From the NCBI RefSeq assembly GCF_002879615.1, contig NZ_PNRF01000037.1:186001-250000 (forward strand): a stretch of DNA of 64,000 nt, written 5' to 3'. Under the pieces are notes generated by a model that was not told the DNA's origin, made no database searches, and saw only the letters and a program-made list of their open reading frames with translations. Source of the DNA: Billgrantia endophytica. Lineage in GTDB: Bacteria > Pseudomonadota > Gammaproteobacteria > Pseudomonadales > Halomonadaceae. A program made the translations under genes and the position numbers. Position 1 is the first letter of the stretch. Each line of letters opens with the position of its first letter. Shown here piece after piece: positions 18,364-27,083 of this stretch.

Positions 18364-19092
18364 CTACAGAATAGCGGAGATGAATTGTTTCAACTCCGAC
18401 GTTTCGGGGTGCTCGAAAAGCGTCCGGGGCGGCCCCTGCTCGTGAATCCTCCCCTGGTGCATGAAGACGACCCGGTCGGCGACATCATGGGCGAACTTCA
18501 TCTCGTGAGTGACCAGGATCAGTGTCATGCCCTCCTTGGCCAACGCCTCCAGCACACGCAGCACCTCACCCACCAGTTCCGGGTCCAGAGCCGAGGTCAC
18601 CTCGTCACAAAGCAGGACCTTGGGGTTCATGGCCAGGGCCCGGGCGATGGCCACCCGCTGCTGCTGGCCACCGGAAAGCTGTGCGGGGTAGGCATCGAAC
18701 TTCTCCAGCATGCCGACCTTGTCGAGCACTTCCCTGGCCAACCGCTCGGCGACCGTCTTGTCGACGCCCCGCACGACAGTGGGCGCCAGCATGACGTTGT
18801 CGCCCACCGTCTTGTGCGGGAAAAGGTTGAAGCTCTGAAAGACCATGCCGACGTTCCGGCTCAAATCGTTGGGCGTCATGGCGCCGGCGTCGAGATGCTG
18901 CCCGGCTATCTCGATGGTACCGCCATCGTGCTGTTCGAGCTGGTTCAGGCAGCGTAGCAGGGTGCTTTTCCCGGAGCCGCTGCGCCCGATGATGGCCACG
19001 ACTTCGCCTGATGCGACATCGAGATCCACCCCCTTGAGAACCTCCAGCTCACCAAAGGACTTGTGCAGATCCTTAACGCAAACCAGCGTCAT
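18364..19092 (-). CDS. polar amino-acid ABC transporter ATP-binding protein (GlnQ type)
   Basis: A 242-residue ATPase, usual length for the GlnQ/HisP group. Walker A is GRSGSGKST, the signature is LSGGQQQR, Walker B is VLLCDEVTSALD, and the H-loop is THEMKFAHDV. It powers the two permeases encoded immediately upstream; its start overlaps the end of the second permease by 20 bp. The next downstream element is a strong hairpin terminator. Confidence 0.95.
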   Translation of the reverse strand: MTLVCVKDLHKSFGELEVLKGVDLDVASGEVVAIIGRSGSGKSTLLRCLNQLEQHDGGTIEIAGQHLDAGAMTPNDLSRNVGMVFQSFNLFPHKTVGDNVMLAPTVVRGVDKTVAERLAREVLDKVGMLEKFDAYPAQLSGGQQQRVAIARALAMNPKVLLCDEVTSALDPELVGEVLRVLEALAKEGMTLILVTHEMKFAHDVADRVVFMHQGRIHEQGPPRTLFEHPETSELKQFISAIL

Positions 19093-19729
19093 ATAGTTGT
19101 CTCTCCAGATGGCGCGAATAGCATGAAAGCGGGTAGCACAGGGCGAAGTAGAACAGTGCCACGAGCGCGAAGATGGTGAAGGGCGCGAAGGTCGCGTTGT
19201 TGAGCATGGTGCCGGCCCTGGTCAGTTCGACGAAGCCGATCACCGATGCCAGTGCCGTGCCCTTGATCACCTGCACCGAAAAGCCCACCGTTGGCGGCAC
19301 CGAGAGGCGCAACGCCTGGGGCAGGATCACATGGCGCATCGTTTCCAGATAGTTCATCCCCAGCACGCGGGAGGCCTGCCACTGCCCCTTCGGAACCGCC
19401 TCGACACACCCCCGCCAGATATCGCAGAGAAAGGCGCTGGTGAACAGGATCAGGGCGACCGAGGCGGCCGCCCACGCTGAGACATTGAAACCCAGCGCCG
19501 CCGCACCGAAGAAGGCCAGGAACATCTGCATCAATAGTGGCGTACCCTGAAAGATATCCACATAGATATTGATCGGATACCTGAGCCACTTCGTTCCCGA
19601 CAGGCGCAGCACGGTCAACACGAAGCCCAACGTCGCACCGCCGACGAAGGCGATCAGCGACAGTACCACTGTCCAGCGCGCCGCCAGCAGGAGGTTTCGG
19701 ACGATATCCCACAAGGTGAAGTCGATCAT
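19073..19729 (-). CDS. amino-acid ABC transporter permease
   Basis: A 218-residue His/Glu/Gln/Arg/opine-type permease with about five hydrophobic segments and the EAA loop (GCVEAVPKGQWQASRVLGM), which docks with the ATPase. It overlaps the preceding permease gene by 4 bp (ATGA). It forms a heterodimeric pore with that partner. Confidence 0.93.
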   Translation of the reverse strand: MIDFTLWDIVRNLLLAARWTVVLSLIAFVGGATLGFVLTVLRLSGTKWLRYPINIYVDIFQGTPLLMQMFLAFFGAAALGFNVSAWAAASVALILFTSAFLCDIWRGCVEAVPKGQWQASRVLGMNYLETMRHVILPQALRLSVPPTVGFSVQVIKGTALASVIGFVELTRAGTMLNNATFAPFTIFALVALFYFALCYPLSCYSRHLERQLYDAGLR

Positions 19730-20403
19730 GCATGTTCCCCCTGCCGATAGGCGAAGAGCCTGCGTCCGGCCAGCAGGAAGGTCTGCCGCATGCCGATCGC
19801 CAGCAACAGGTAGATGAGAGTAACCAGCAGGTACGCCTCGAAGCTTCGGAAATTACGCGATTGGATGAAGTTGGCCGCGTAGGTAAGGTCGTACACCGAA
19901 ATCTGCGAGACCACCGCCGAGCCGAGCATGACGATGATGCATTGGCTGATCAGCGCGGGATAGATACGCGAGAAGGCGGGAATCAACACCACATGGCGAT
20001 AGCTCTGCAGTGACGACATGCCCAGGGCACGAGCCGCTTCCAGTTGCCCACGAGCCGTCGACTCGATACCGGCGCGCAGGATTTCCGCGGAATACGCCGC
20101 CAGGTTCAGCGTCATGGCCAGGAACGCCGCCGTGATGGCGTCGATCCGGATACCCAATGCCGGCAAGCCGAAGAAAATGAAGAAAAGCTGAACGATGAAA
20201 GGGGTATTGCGTATCAACTCGACGTAACCGCCCAGGGCCATGCCTACCCAAGCGGCCGCATTCAGCCGGAGATAGGCGACGACGATGGCCAGCATCAGGC
20301 CGGCGAGCGTGGTCACCATGGTCAATACGACCGTGGTGAACAATCCTCTCAACAGCTCACCGAGGTATGGCGAAAGCGCCATGAAGTCCAGAGATATCCC
20401 CAT
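19726..20403 (-). CDS. amino-acid ABC transporter permease
   Basis: A 225-residue permease of the same type, with VELIRNTPFIVQLFFIFFG and the EAA loop GIESTARGQLEAARALGMS, both standard in the HisM/GlnP family. It follows the binding-protein gene by 9 bp. Together with the second permease it should form the inner-membrane channel for an amino acid or related compound. Confidence 0.93.
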   Translation of the reverse strand: MGISLDFMALSPYLGELLRGLFTTVVLTMVTTLAGLMLAIVVAYLRLNAAAWVGMALGGYVELIRNTPFIVQLFFIFFGLPALGIRIDAITAAFLAMTLNLAAYSAEILRAGIESTARGQLEAARALGMSSLQSYRHVVLIPAFSRIYPALISQCIIVMLGSAVVSQISVYDLTYAANFIQSRNFRSFEAYLLVTLIYLLLAIGMRQTFLLAGRRLFAYRQGEHA

Positions 20404-20412
20404 ATACCGGCC

Positions 20413-21240
20413 TCATGACCCGAAGTTTTCGGGCAATCCGGTGTGGAACCACTCCTGCGACATCCCTTCTAGCGTGCCATCCTGCAGGGCTTGGGCGATG
20501 AGTTCGTTGACCTTCTCCATCAGGGCCGGCTCGCCCTTGTTCATCCCGATGTGGCAGGGAGAATCCATGAGCTGATAGATCAGTTCGGGGGCACGCTGGC
20601 TATTGCGCTCGGCGATCTCGGCGGCGACCAAGTTGCCGGTGGCGATGTAGTTCACCTGGCCGGAGAGGAAGGCGGAGATGGTCGTGGCATTGTCCTCGAA
20701 GCGCTGGATTCTCGTCCCTTGTGGCGCGATTTCGGTCAATTCCATGTCCTCGACCGCGCCCCGGGTCACGCCGATGGTCTTGCCGTCGAGCTCTTCCGCT
20801 GCTTCGAGCGGCTCGTCCTGGCTGGTACCGAACACCCCCAGGAAGAACGGTGCGTAGGCATCGGAGAAATCGATCGCCGCCTCGCGCTCCGGGTTCTTGC
20901 CCAGGCTGGAGATCACCAGATCGACCTGGCGAGTCTGCAGGTACGGGATGCGGTTGGCGCTGGTCACCGTCACCAGCTCCAGCTCGACTCCCATCTCGTC
21001 GGCCAGGTATTGCGCCATGTCGATGTCATAGCCACGCGGCTGCATGGTGGTGCCCACCGAGCCGAATGGCGGGAAATCCTGGGGCACGGCGACACGCAGG
21101 GTGCCACGCTGTTCGATTTCGGCCAGCGTATCGGCCTGTGCCGGTTCGCTGACCATGACGGACGCCAGCATCGCCAATGCCATGACACCGACGCCTAGCG
21201 CACCTTTCCACCCCTTGAGCCCACGGTTTACGTATTGCAT
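20413..21240 (-). CDS. amino-acid ABC transporter substrate-binding protein
   Basis: A 275-residue family-3 periplasmic binding protein. ATG 21240 (GAGGAAAG upstream) gives a signal peptide ending near residue 36 (EPAQA). The mature part opens with LRVAVPQDFPPFG and contains GYDIDMAQYLADEMG and DLVISSLGKNPEREAAIDFS, the ligand-binding core of this family. Substrate class: polar or acidic amino acid, not resolvable further. First gene of the four-gene ABC operon. Confidence 0.93.
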   Translation of the reverse strand: MQYVNRGLKGWKGALGVGVMALAMLASVMVSEPAQADTLAEIEQRGTLRVAVPQDFPPFGSVGTTMQPRGYDIDMAQYLADEMGVELELVTVTSANRIPYLQTRQVDLVISSLGKNPEREAAIDFSDAYAPFFLGVFGTSQDEPLEAAEELDGKTIGVTRGAVEDMELTEIAPQGTRIQRFEDNATTISAFLSGQVNYIATGNLVAAEIAERNSQRAPELIYQLMDSPCHIGMNKGEPALMEKVNELIAQALQDGTLEGMSQEWFHTGLPENFGS

Positions 21241-21276
21241 CGCTGCTTTCCTCGGTGTTGTGCTTGCATACAGGCA

Positions 21277-21300
21277 CTTTTGGCACGCATGTCCCAAAAG
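21277..21300. promoter_or_regulatory. CTTTTGG/CCAAAAG inverted repeat before the amino-acid ABC operon
   Basis: A 7-bp inverted repeat with a 10-bp spacer, 37 bp upstream of the binding-protein start. It could be an operator; no matching regulator gene lies next to it. The rest of 21241-21530 shows nothing I can name. Confidence 0.35.
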
Positions 21301-21530
21301 CATCATGTGAGAAATCTTCGTTTCATTCTCAGGCAAAAAACGCGCCAACCAGAAAGTTATTCCATTCAGCCAACTCACTGGTCGGCCAGGAGCCTCCTCG
21401 CACATGACCATGTGTCCTGATGCGCCCTTGCCTGGCGCTCAAATGGTGTTGCGCGGCCAAGCCGCGCACTATCATGGCGCTCGAAGTGAAGAAAGAGGCA
21501 TCTCTGCGTGCCCGGTTCACGTGCAAGCCC

Positions 21531-22211
21531 TCAGCCATGTTTCACGCCAGCGGTCAGCCGCATCAACGCCTGGGCCTGGGCGAGGGCGGCATCCAGGCAG
21601 TCGATCACCCGGCACTGACTGGCGATGTCCAGTTCCTTCGCCAACCCCGCGAAGGCGGCGCCCCCCACGATGACCACCTCCGGGGCCAGGCGCGTCTGCT
21701 GTTCACCCAGAGTGTCCACCAGGCGCTGGCGCGCGACATCGCGCTGCGCCGGCAGCGTCAGATCATCGATCGCGATGGCGTCGATGCCCCGGCAGTGCCG
21801 CGATACACCGAGGTCGTTGAGCATGTCCTCGATCATCCACGGCCAGCGGCGACCGGGGGTGATGATCGAGAACCTACCACCGAGTTGCATGGCGCTGAGC
21901 ACCGAGGCCTCGAGCATGCCGACCACCGGCACCGGGCTGATCTCGCGCACCGCACTGATGCCCGGCTCGCCGAAGCAGGCCAGCAGAATGGCATCGAAAC
22001 CGCGGGGGTCGCGTGCCAGATGCCGCTCGGCAAGCGCTACCACGGCAGCCGCGGACAGCGCGCAGTCCCGTCGCGAGGCGATATAGCCCACGCTGTCGAC
22101 GGCTGTGTCAGCCACCACCTCGACGCCCGCCCCCAGCGACTGCCCGGCCTTGGCCGCCATTTGCTCCGTCATGGCCGTATTGGCATTGCCATTGAGCAGC
22201 AGTAAACGCAT
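21531..22211 (-). CDS. Asp/Glu/hydantoin racemase family protein lacking the second catalytic cysteine
   Basis: A 226-residue protein of the Asp/Glu/hydantoin racemase superfamily (opening RLLLLNGNANTAMTEQM). The first catalytic cysteine is in place (ILLACFGEPG, Cys79). The second, which in the paralogue at 39620 is Cys181 in VLGCGGM, is replaced: IVGGAAFAG, Gly184 by alignment. Two-base racemisation needs both cysteines, so this enzyme may be a one-cysteine isomerase or decarboxylase, or inactive. It follows the GntR gene at the end of the Dpp-type ABC operon, so its substrate is probably what that transporter brings in. Confidence 0.8.
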   Translation of the reverse strand: MRLLLLNGNANTAMTEQMAAKAGQSLGAGVEVVADTAVDSVGYIASRRDCALSAAAVVALAERHLARDPRGFDAILLACFGEPGISAVREISPVPVVGMLEASVLSAMQLGGRFSIITPGRRWPWMIEDMLNDLGVSRHCRGIDAIAIDDLTLPAQRDVARQRLVDTLGEQQTRLAPEVVIVGGAAFAGLAKELDIASQCRVIDCLDAALAQAQALMRLTAGVKHG

Positions 22212-22277
22212 GCGCGCCTCCTTGATAGCGATGGTATGGCGTCCGGGTCACTCGATCGGTTCTCGACGCGAGAGGAT

Positions 22278-23003
22278 TCAACGCCCGAAGATACTGTGCA
22301 GGTCCGGCGCCCCATCCTCCTCCTCGACGATCGACAGCGATGCTTCGATGGCCTTGAGATGCCGGTCCATGAAGGCCGCCGCACGCTCGCCGTTACCCTC
22401 TTCGAGGAAACGAATCAGCGCTTCATGATCGTGGGACTCGCAGCCCAGGTGGCCAGTACTGCCATAGACGGCGAGAATCAGCGACGAGCGCGAGCACAGC
22501 CGGCCGACGAACTCGGCCAGGGTGGCGTTGCCCGAGAGCTGAGCCAGGCGTTCATGAAAGGCCGCCGAAAGCTTGATGGCGGTGCTCTGCGCGCCGGCGC
22601 GCAGCGCCTCGCGTTCGCGTTTGGCCATGTCATGCAACGCAGCGGCCTCCGCCACCGTCGTCCTGCGCGCCGTGGCGGGCATCAAGCCACACTCGACCAG
22701 CCGGCGGGCCGCGAAGACATCCTTGGCTTCGGCCACGGTGGGCCGCGTGACGCGGGCTCCGCGGCGCGGTGTCAGAGTGACCATCTGCTCCAGTGCCAGG
22801 CGCTGCAGGATATTGCGAATCCCGGTGCGGCTGACACCGAACACCTCGGACAGCGCATCCTCGCGCAGCCGCGCACCGGGCTTGAGACGCTGTTCGATGA
22901 TGGCGTCGCTGATCATCCGGTGGATCGCTTCATGGCGTTGCGCACCGTCACCGTTCTTGCCCTGTCGCTTGGCCGTGGACGCCTTGGCAACTTCCTTCGT
23001 CAT
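22278..23003 (-). CDS. GntR-family regulator, FCD subfamily (paralogue of 42174-42920)
   Basis: A 241-residue regulator. Winged helix: LREDALSEVFGVSRTGIRNIL; then TLTPRRGARVTRPT and an FCD domain with AFHERLAQLSGN and CESHDHEALIRFLEEGNGERA. Its ATG overlaps the TGA of the ABC ATPase gene by one base (TGATG), so it is translationally coupled to the transporter. It is strikingly similar along its length to the GntR protein of the allantoin cluster, by eye well over half identical. GTATAC motifs lie at the promoter of this operon. Confidence 0.92.
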   Translation of the reverse strand: MTKEVAKASTAKRQGKNGDGAQRHEAIHRMISDAIIEQRLKPGARLREDALSEVFGVSRTGIRNILQRLALEQMVTLTPRRGARVTRPTVAEAKDVFAARRLVECGLMPATARRTTVAEAAALHDMAKREREALRAGAQSTAIKLSAAFHERLAQLSGNATLAEFVGRLCSRSSLILAVYGSTGHLGCESHDHEALIRFLEEGNGERAAAFMDRHLKAIEASLSIVEEEDGAPDLHSIFGR

Positions 23004-24010
23004 CACGCTTCCAGCCGATGGCAGGCCGCCCAGTGGCTGACGCTCACCTCGCGCGCCGCGGGCAGCGTCTCGCGGCACGTGTCGACGGCCCGCGGGCAAC
23101 GGGGGGCGAAGGCGCATCCCGATGGCAGTAACGAAAGGTCCGGCGGCGCGCCGGGAATCGCGTTCAAGCGCTGCCCCCGCTGCTCGCCGGAGGCACGCGA
23201 TGCCATCAGGCCGATGGTATAGGGGTGACTCGGGCGGCCGATGATCTCGCCGACGCTGCCCGACTCCACGATGCGACCGGCGTACATCACGACGATACGG
23301 TCGGACACCTCGTTGGCCACGCCCACGTCGTGGGTCACGAAGATGATCGACATGCCGAGTTCGCGTTGCAGCTCCTTGAGCAGCAGCAGGATCTGGATCT
23401 GCACCGTGGCATCCAGCGCGGTGGTCGGCTCGTCGGCCAGCAGCAGCTTGGGGCGGCACGACAGCGCCAGGGCGATCATCGCGCGCTGGCTCATGCCGCC
23501 GGAAAGCTCGTGAGGATAGTTGCCCAGGCGCCGCTTGGCGGAGGGAATGCGCACCATCTCGAACAGCTCCAGGGCGCGAGCCAGCCCTTGCGCATGGCTG
23601 ACGCCCTCGTGACGGCGCACCGTCTCGGCGATCTGGTCGCCGATACGGAACACCGGGTCGAAGGAGAGCATCGGCTCCTGGAAGATCATCGCCACGCTGC
23701 GCCCCCGGTAGCGGGAGAGCTCGCGACGTGACATGGCCAGCACGTCGCGGCCATCGACGTTGACGCGCCCGCGCAGATGGGCGCGCTTTTCTGGCAGCAG
23801 CCGCATCAGCGTACGCAGCGTGACGCTCTTTCCCGAGCCGCTCTCGCCCAGGATGGTGAGAATTTCACCGCGTTCCAGCGTCAGGTCGACGCCATTGACG
23901 GCGTGCACGTAACGCTCGGGAGACTGGAAACCGACATGCAGGTCCGCAATATCGACCAGACGTTGCGGCGCGTTGGCCTCGTCGCGGCCAGCGACGGCGG
24001 GATGATTCAT
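23003..24010 (-). CDS. peptide/nickel-type ABC transporter ATP-binding protein (DppD type)
   Basis: A 335-residue ATPase. Walker A GESGSGKSV, signature LSGGMSQR, Walker B LLLADEPTTALD, and the C-terminal oligopeptide-transporter motif with GCAFAPRCPRAVDTC. ATG 24010 follows AGGAGGA closely. It overlaps the upstream ATPase gene by 4 bp. It should pair with the DppF-type ATPase to drive the DppBC pore. Confidence 0.94.
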   Translation of the reverse strand: MNHPAVAGRDEANAPQRLVDIADLHVGFQSPERYVHAVNGVDLTLERGEILTILGESGSGKSVTLRTLMRLLPEKRAHLRGRVNVDGRDVLAMSRRELSRYRGRSVAMIFQEPMLSFDPVFRIGDQIAETVRRHEGVSHAQGLARALELFEMVRIPSAKRRLGNYPHELSGGMSQRAMIALALSCRPKLLLADEPTTALDATVQIQILLLLKELQRELGMSIIFVTHDVGVANEVSDRIVVMYAGRIVESGSVGEIIGRPSHPYTIGLMASRASGEQRGQRLNAIPGAPPDLSLLPSGCAFAPRCPRAVDTCRETLPAAREVSVSHWAACHRLEA

Positions 24011-25104
24011 GGGGATTCCTCCTGGGACGTCGCCAGCGATGCGTCGTCGAGGCCGCTGACCTCGGCGGCCCGCAGGCAGGCCGCCGAGTGCGCGCCATCG
24101 CCGAGCGCCATGAGATCCGGCTCCCGGCGATGGCACTCATCCACCACCAGCGGGCAACGCGGGCAGAAGCGGCAGCCGGGCGGCAGGTCGATGGGGTTGG
24201 GCGGATCGCCGACCAGCGGTGCCCGTTCGGTACGCCGGTTGGGGTCCATGGAGGGCATGGCCGACATCAGCGCACGGGTATAGGGGTGTGCGGGGGCGCG
24301 ATAGAGCGCCTCGGTGTCGCCCATCTCGGCGACCTTGCCCAGGTACATGACCATGACGCGGTCGCTGATATAGCGCACCACGTTGAGATCGTGGGAAATG
24401 AACAGGTAAGTCAGGCCATACTCGCGCTTGAGATCCACGAGCAGGTTGAGCACCTGTGCCTCGACCGACTTGTCCAGTGCCGAGACCGCCTCGTCGAGGA
24501 TCAGCAGGCGCGGCTCCAGCGCCAGGGCACGGGCGATATTGACCCGCTGGCGCTGACCGCCGGACAGTTCATGGGGATAACGGTTGGCGAACAGCGCCGG
24601 CGACAGCCCGACCTGATCGAGCAGGCGCCGCGCACGCTGCCGCGATTCGCGCCGGCCGAGGCCATGCACCTGCGGGCCGAAGGCGATGGACTCCTCGACA
24701 CTCATGCGCGGATTGAGCGAGGAGTAGGAGTTCTGGAACACCATCTGCATCTGACGGCGCATCTCGCGCAGCGACAGGCCACCGAGGCCGCCCACCGGGT
24801 CGCCATCGAAGATCACCTCGCCGGCATCCGGTGCCAGCAGGTGCATCAGCAACCGCGCCGTGGTCGACTTTCCGCATCCCGACTCGCCGACGATGCCCAG
24901 GGTTTCGCCCTTGTGGACGTCGAAGTCGACGCCATCCACCGCATGCACCCTGGAAGCGGGCTTTCCCCAACCGTCGCGCTTGAGAATGAAGTGCTTGCGC
25001 AATCCCCGTACGCTGAGCAGGGGCTGGGCCTTGCCGCCACGATCGCGGGTCGGATCGAGCCGGACGGCGGGGTCATCGGTCAGGTGATTCGCCGTATTCA
25101 TCAT
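24007..25104 (-). CDS. peptide/nickel-type ABC transporter ATP-binding protein (DppF type)
   Basis: A 365-residue ATPase with Walker A GESGCGKST, signature LSGGQRQR, Walker B LLILDEAVSALD (the usual ProThr replaced by AlaVal) and the C-terminal GCRFCPRCPLVVDEC motif. The start ATG 25104 overlaps the permease stop (ATGA); there is no independent Shine-Dalgarno, so translation is probably coupled. Confidence 0.94.
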   Translation of the reverse strand: MMNTANHLTDDPAVRLDPTRDRGGKAQPLLSVRGLRKHFILKRDGWGKPASRVHAVDGVDFDVHKGETLGIVGESGCGKSTTARLLMHLLAPDAGEVIFDGDPVGGLGGLSLREMRRQMQMVFQNSYSSLNPRMSVEESIAFGPQVHGLGRRESRQRARRLLDQVGLSPALFANRYPHELSGGQRQRVNIARALALEPRLLILDEAVSALDKSVEAQVLNLLVDLKREYGLTYLFISHDLNVVRYISDRVMVMYLGKVAEMGDTEALYRAPAHPYTRALMSAMPSMDPNRRTERAPLVGDPPNPIDLPPGCRFCPRCPLVVDECHRREPDLMALGDGAHSAACLRAAEVSGLDDASLATSQEESP

Positions 25105-25994
25105 TTGACATCCATGGCCGAGCGCAGCCCGTCGCTGAGCATGTTGAAACAGATCGATACCGTGAAGATCATCAATCCCGGCAACACCGTGACCCAGGGA
25201 TTGACGTAGATGGCATCGCGCATGGTGTTGAGCATCAGCCCCCATTCCGGTGTCGGCGGGCGCGCGCCCAACCCCAGGAAGGAGAGCCCCGAGGCCAGGA
25301 TCATGCTGACGCTGATCAGCGAGGTGGCATAGACGAACACCGGCCCCAGCACGTTGCCCAGCACATGCCGGTGGATGATGGTCAGGCTGCCCGCGCCGCT
25401 GGCCCGTGCCGCTTCGATGTAGTCGACGCTGCGTACCTTGGTGGTCACGCTTTCGGCGACCCGCGCGATCGGCGGAATGAACACCACCGTCAGCGAAAAC
25501 AGCGAGTTGACCAGCCCCGAGCCCAGTGCCCCGGCCAGGGCCACCGCCAGCAGCACGGCGGGAAAGGCATAGAACACATCGATCACCCGCATGATCGCGG
25601 TATTGGTGCGCCCGCCGACGAAACCGGCGACGATACCGATCATGCTGCCGATGAAAAAGGCATTGACCACCGGCATGACGCCGATCAGCAGCGATAGCCG
25701 CGCACCGTGGATCAGCCGCGACAGCACATCGCGCCCCAGTTCGTCGGTGCCCAGCGGGAAGCCCGGCGTACCGATCGGCTGCAGGCGGGTCAGCATGCTG
25801 GTGCTGTAGGGGCTGGCCGGGGCGAGCCAGGGGGCGAAGATCGCCATCAGCACGATCGCCAGCAGCACGAGACCGGCCACCATGGCCACCGGATCACGGC
25901 GCAAGCGCCCCCACACCGAATGCCAATACCCCTTGACGGGCGCCACCGGCAGCGTCCCGGCGGCACCTGGAGTGACCTGCATGGTGTCTGCCAT
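25101..25994 (-). CDS. peptide/nickel-type ABC transporter permease (DppC type)
   Basis: A 297-residue permease with the DppC N-terminal region (RRDPVAMVAGLVLLAIVLMAIFAPWLAP) and GTDELGRDVLSRLIHGARLSLLIG. The EAA loop is YIEAARASGAGSLTIIHRH. ATG 25994 is placed 6 bases after AGGAGGT, better than the ATG 18 bases earlier. It pairs with the DppB-type permease. Confidence 0.94.
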   Translation of the reverse strand: MADTMQVTPGAAGTLPVAPVKGYWHSVWGRLRRDPVAMVAGLVLLAIVLMAIFAPWLAPASPYSTSMLTRLQPIGTPGFPLGTDELGRDVLSRLIHGARLSLLIGVMPVVNAFFIGSMIGIVAGFVGGRTNTAIMRVIDVFYAFPAVLLAVALAGALGSGLVNSLFSLTVVFIPPIARVAESVTTKVRSVDYIEAARASGAGSLTIIHRHVLGNVLGPVFVYATSLISVSMILASGLSFLGLGARPPTPEWGLMLNTMRDAIYVNPWVTVLPGLMIFTVSICFNMLSDGLRSAMDVK

Positions 25995-26015
25995 GACCTT
26001 GACCTCCTTCATGTG

Positions 26016-26966
26016 TCAGCCACGCTTGATGCGTGGGTCGAGCTGCGCCTGCAGCAAGTCGACGATGAGGTTCAGCATGACGAAGAAGATCGCCAGCACC
26101 AGGATGGTGCCCTGCAGCACAGGCAGGTCACGCTGAAAGATGGCGTTGTTGAGCAGCAGGCCGGTGCCTGGCCACGAGAAGACCGTCTCGACCAGGATCG
26201 AGCCGCCGATCAGATAGCCCAGTTCCAGCCCCATCACCGCCAGCGCGGTGGGCGCCACGTTCTTCACCACATGCAGGAACACCCGCGTGCCCGCCAGTCC
26301 CTTGGCGCGCAGCGCCTCGACGAACTCGTTGGCCAGCACCTCGGCGACGACGGCCCGCACGGTGCGCGTCACCAGGCCCATGGGGATCACCGATAGCGTG
26401 ATCGCCGGCAGAATCAGGTGGCGCAGGTAGGCCCATTCGAAGGCCCAGTCGCCGGAGCTGCCGGGGCCGGCGCCGGACGACGGCAACCAGTTCAACTCCA
26501 CCGAGAACACGATCACCAGCAGCATGCCGAGCCAGTAGTGCGGGATGCTCACACTGCCGACGGCCAGGCCGGTGACCAGCCGATCCAGCAGCGAGCCTTG
26601 CCAGTAGCCGGCCAGGGTGCCGAACAGGCAACCCAGCGTGAAGCCGATCAGCGACGCGGCCACCGTCAACAGCAGGGTGTTCTTCAAGGCGCTGAACACC
26701 TCCGTGGCGACCGAACGGCCATTGGCCGCCGATAGCCCCAGGTCACCCTGCACGGCACGCAGCACCCAGCGCCCGAATTGCTCGGGCAGGGGCCGGTCGA
26801 AGCCGTAGGCGCGCTGGACCATCTGCACCACCTCGGATGGCGCGTCCGCCGATACCACGGCGTCCATCGGATCGCCGGGGGAGAGATGTACCAGCGAGAA
26901 GCAGAAGAGCCCGACCGCCAGGGTGACGGGGATGACGTAGAGTATCCGCTTCAGGAAATATGACAC
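26016..26966 (-). CDS. peptide/nickel-type ABC transporter permease (DppB type)
   Basis: A 316-residue permease opening SYFLKRILYVIPVTLAVGL, then LSPGDPMDAV and the EAA loop FVEALRAKGLAG. The best start is GTG 26966, eight bases after GGAG; no in-frame ATG is well placed. There are about six hydrophobic segments. It lies 117 bp after the binding-protein gene. Confidence 0.92.
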   Translation of the reverse strand: MSYFLKRILYVIPVTLAVGLFCFSLVHLSPGDPMDAVVSADAPSEVVQMVQRAYGFDRPLPEQFGRWVLRAVQGDLGLSAANGRSVATEVFSALKNTLLLTVAASLIGFTLGCLFGTLAGYWQGSLLDRLVTGLAVGSVSIPHYWLGMLLVIVFSVELNWLPSSGAGPGSSGDWAFEWAYLRHLILPAITLSVIPMGLVTRTVRAVVAEVLANEFVEALRAKGLAGTRVFLHVVKNVAPTALAVMGLELGYLIGGSILVETVFSWPGTGLLLNNAIFQRDLPVLQGTILVLAIFFVMLNLIVDLLQAQLDPRIKRG

Positions 26967-27083
26967 GATGCACGCTCCATGGGTCGTCGGCACCGCGACT
27001 CTTGCCAGCCAGTCGCGATGCCGTACCCCGATTCAGACGTCGATCGTCCGGTTCAGGAAACGCTGAATAAATCGGCGCCTCCC

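Noticed and set aside
16480..18957. An 825-codon open frame on the plus strand opposite gcl
   Set aside because: It is a product of high GC and codon bias opposite a real gene. The protein has no family features, and gcl on the other strand is certain.
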